The position numbers were made by a program, and so were the translations under genes. This document shows, piece after piece, positions 23,291-23,450 of a DNA stretch of 23,450 nucleotides. The DNA is from an uncultured Bacteroidales bacterium (GTDB lineage: Bacteria; Bacteroidota; Bacteroidia; Bacteroidales; Muribaculaceae). Every line of letters begins with the position of its first letter. The first letter of the stretch is position 1. Under the pieces are notes generated by a model, which was not told the DNA's origin, did no database searches, and saw only the letters and a program-made list of their open reading frames with translations. The stretch spans positions 1-23,450 of the forward strand of contig CAJLWO010000044.1 in NCBI GenBank assembly GCA_905210435.1. Reading direction: 5' to 3'.

Positions 23291-23298
23291 CAAAGGTA
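23291..23298 (-). promoter_or_regulatory. Candidate -7 box of the ABC-F gene
   Basis: TACCTTTG on the minus strand is an exact TAnnTTTG match, 43 bases before the start codon. The -33 region reads TTTC at a 20-base spacing. From 23299 to the window end no gene is recognised; a 7-bp inverted repeat TTCCGCA / TGCGGAA (23365-23395) is the only structure seen. Confidence 0.55.
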
Positions 23299-23450
23299 CA
23301 AAAAAATTACGTCACCACGAAATTTCCGCCGAAACTACCATCTTGCATGAATAACAATCACCGTTTCCGCAACCGTGGTTGCTATTTATGCGGAACCTAA
23401 AGTCAAAGTCGAAATGCAATTTTCCACCTGCATAGCCTCATATATTTTGA

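Noticed and set aside
23365..23395. TTCCGCA / TGCGGAA inverted repeat near the window end
   Set aside because: Seven-base arms with a 17-base loop and no adjacent T-run or known motif; too weak to call.

Overview
The window looks like a chromosomal segment of a gut Bacteroidales bacterium, most likely of the Muribaculaceae/Bacteroidaceae type. This rests on a GLPGLI-family secreted protein, a DUF6377-type TPR/HTH regulator beside glycoside hydrolases, a BspA-like leucine-rich-repeat protein with a sorting-type C-terminus, a ~450-residue trigger factor, and repeated promoters with the Bacteroidetes -7 box TAnnTTTG. No species was assigned, and no rRNA, tRNA, CRISPR array or insertion sequence was seen.

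Layout. 1-3.9 kb: a GLPGLI secreted protein (+), a small lipoprotein (-), a SagB/ThcOx-type nitroreductase (-) and trigger factor (+). The convergent pairs are separated by strong bidirectional hairpin terminators. 3.9-10.4 kb (-): two GH3 beta-glucosidase-like enzymes overlapping by one base, preceded by a membrane-anchored TPR/HTH regulator of the DUF6377 type that may control them. 10.4-12.9 kb (-): bioA-bioF overlapping by 4 bases (biotin ring precursors), with a good promoter upstream of bioA. 13.0-16.1 kb (+): a small acidic orphan protein, then aspartokinase and diaminopimelate decarboxylase (lysine/DAP pathway), separated by REP-like hairpins.

16.1-21.3 kb is the accessory part. It holds a three-gene HipBST-like toxin-antitoxin module (HTH HipB, HipA N-subdomain HipS, small HipT-like kinase). 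Its promoter carries three TACCC/GGGTA inverted repeats at exactly 41-bp intervals. Next come an AT-rich two-gene unit (86-aa unknown plus a 685-aa LRR/Big2 protein) and a doubtful small membrane-peptide ORF. These cargo blocks are bracketed and separated by three copies of a complex dispersed repeat built around a two-part hairpin (outer arms ACAGGAGCACAA/TTGTGCTCCTGT, inner stem TTYCC/GGRAA).

21.3-23.4 kb (-): an ABC-F ATPase with one canonical and one degenerate ATP site, followed by a Dabb-domain protein.

The best candidates for something new are the repeat family that partitions the accessory genes, the phased operators and Thr-Val-Thr loop of the HipBST-like module, and the asymmetric ABC-F protein. 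Most other genes are ordinary housekeeping or carbohydrate-use genes.
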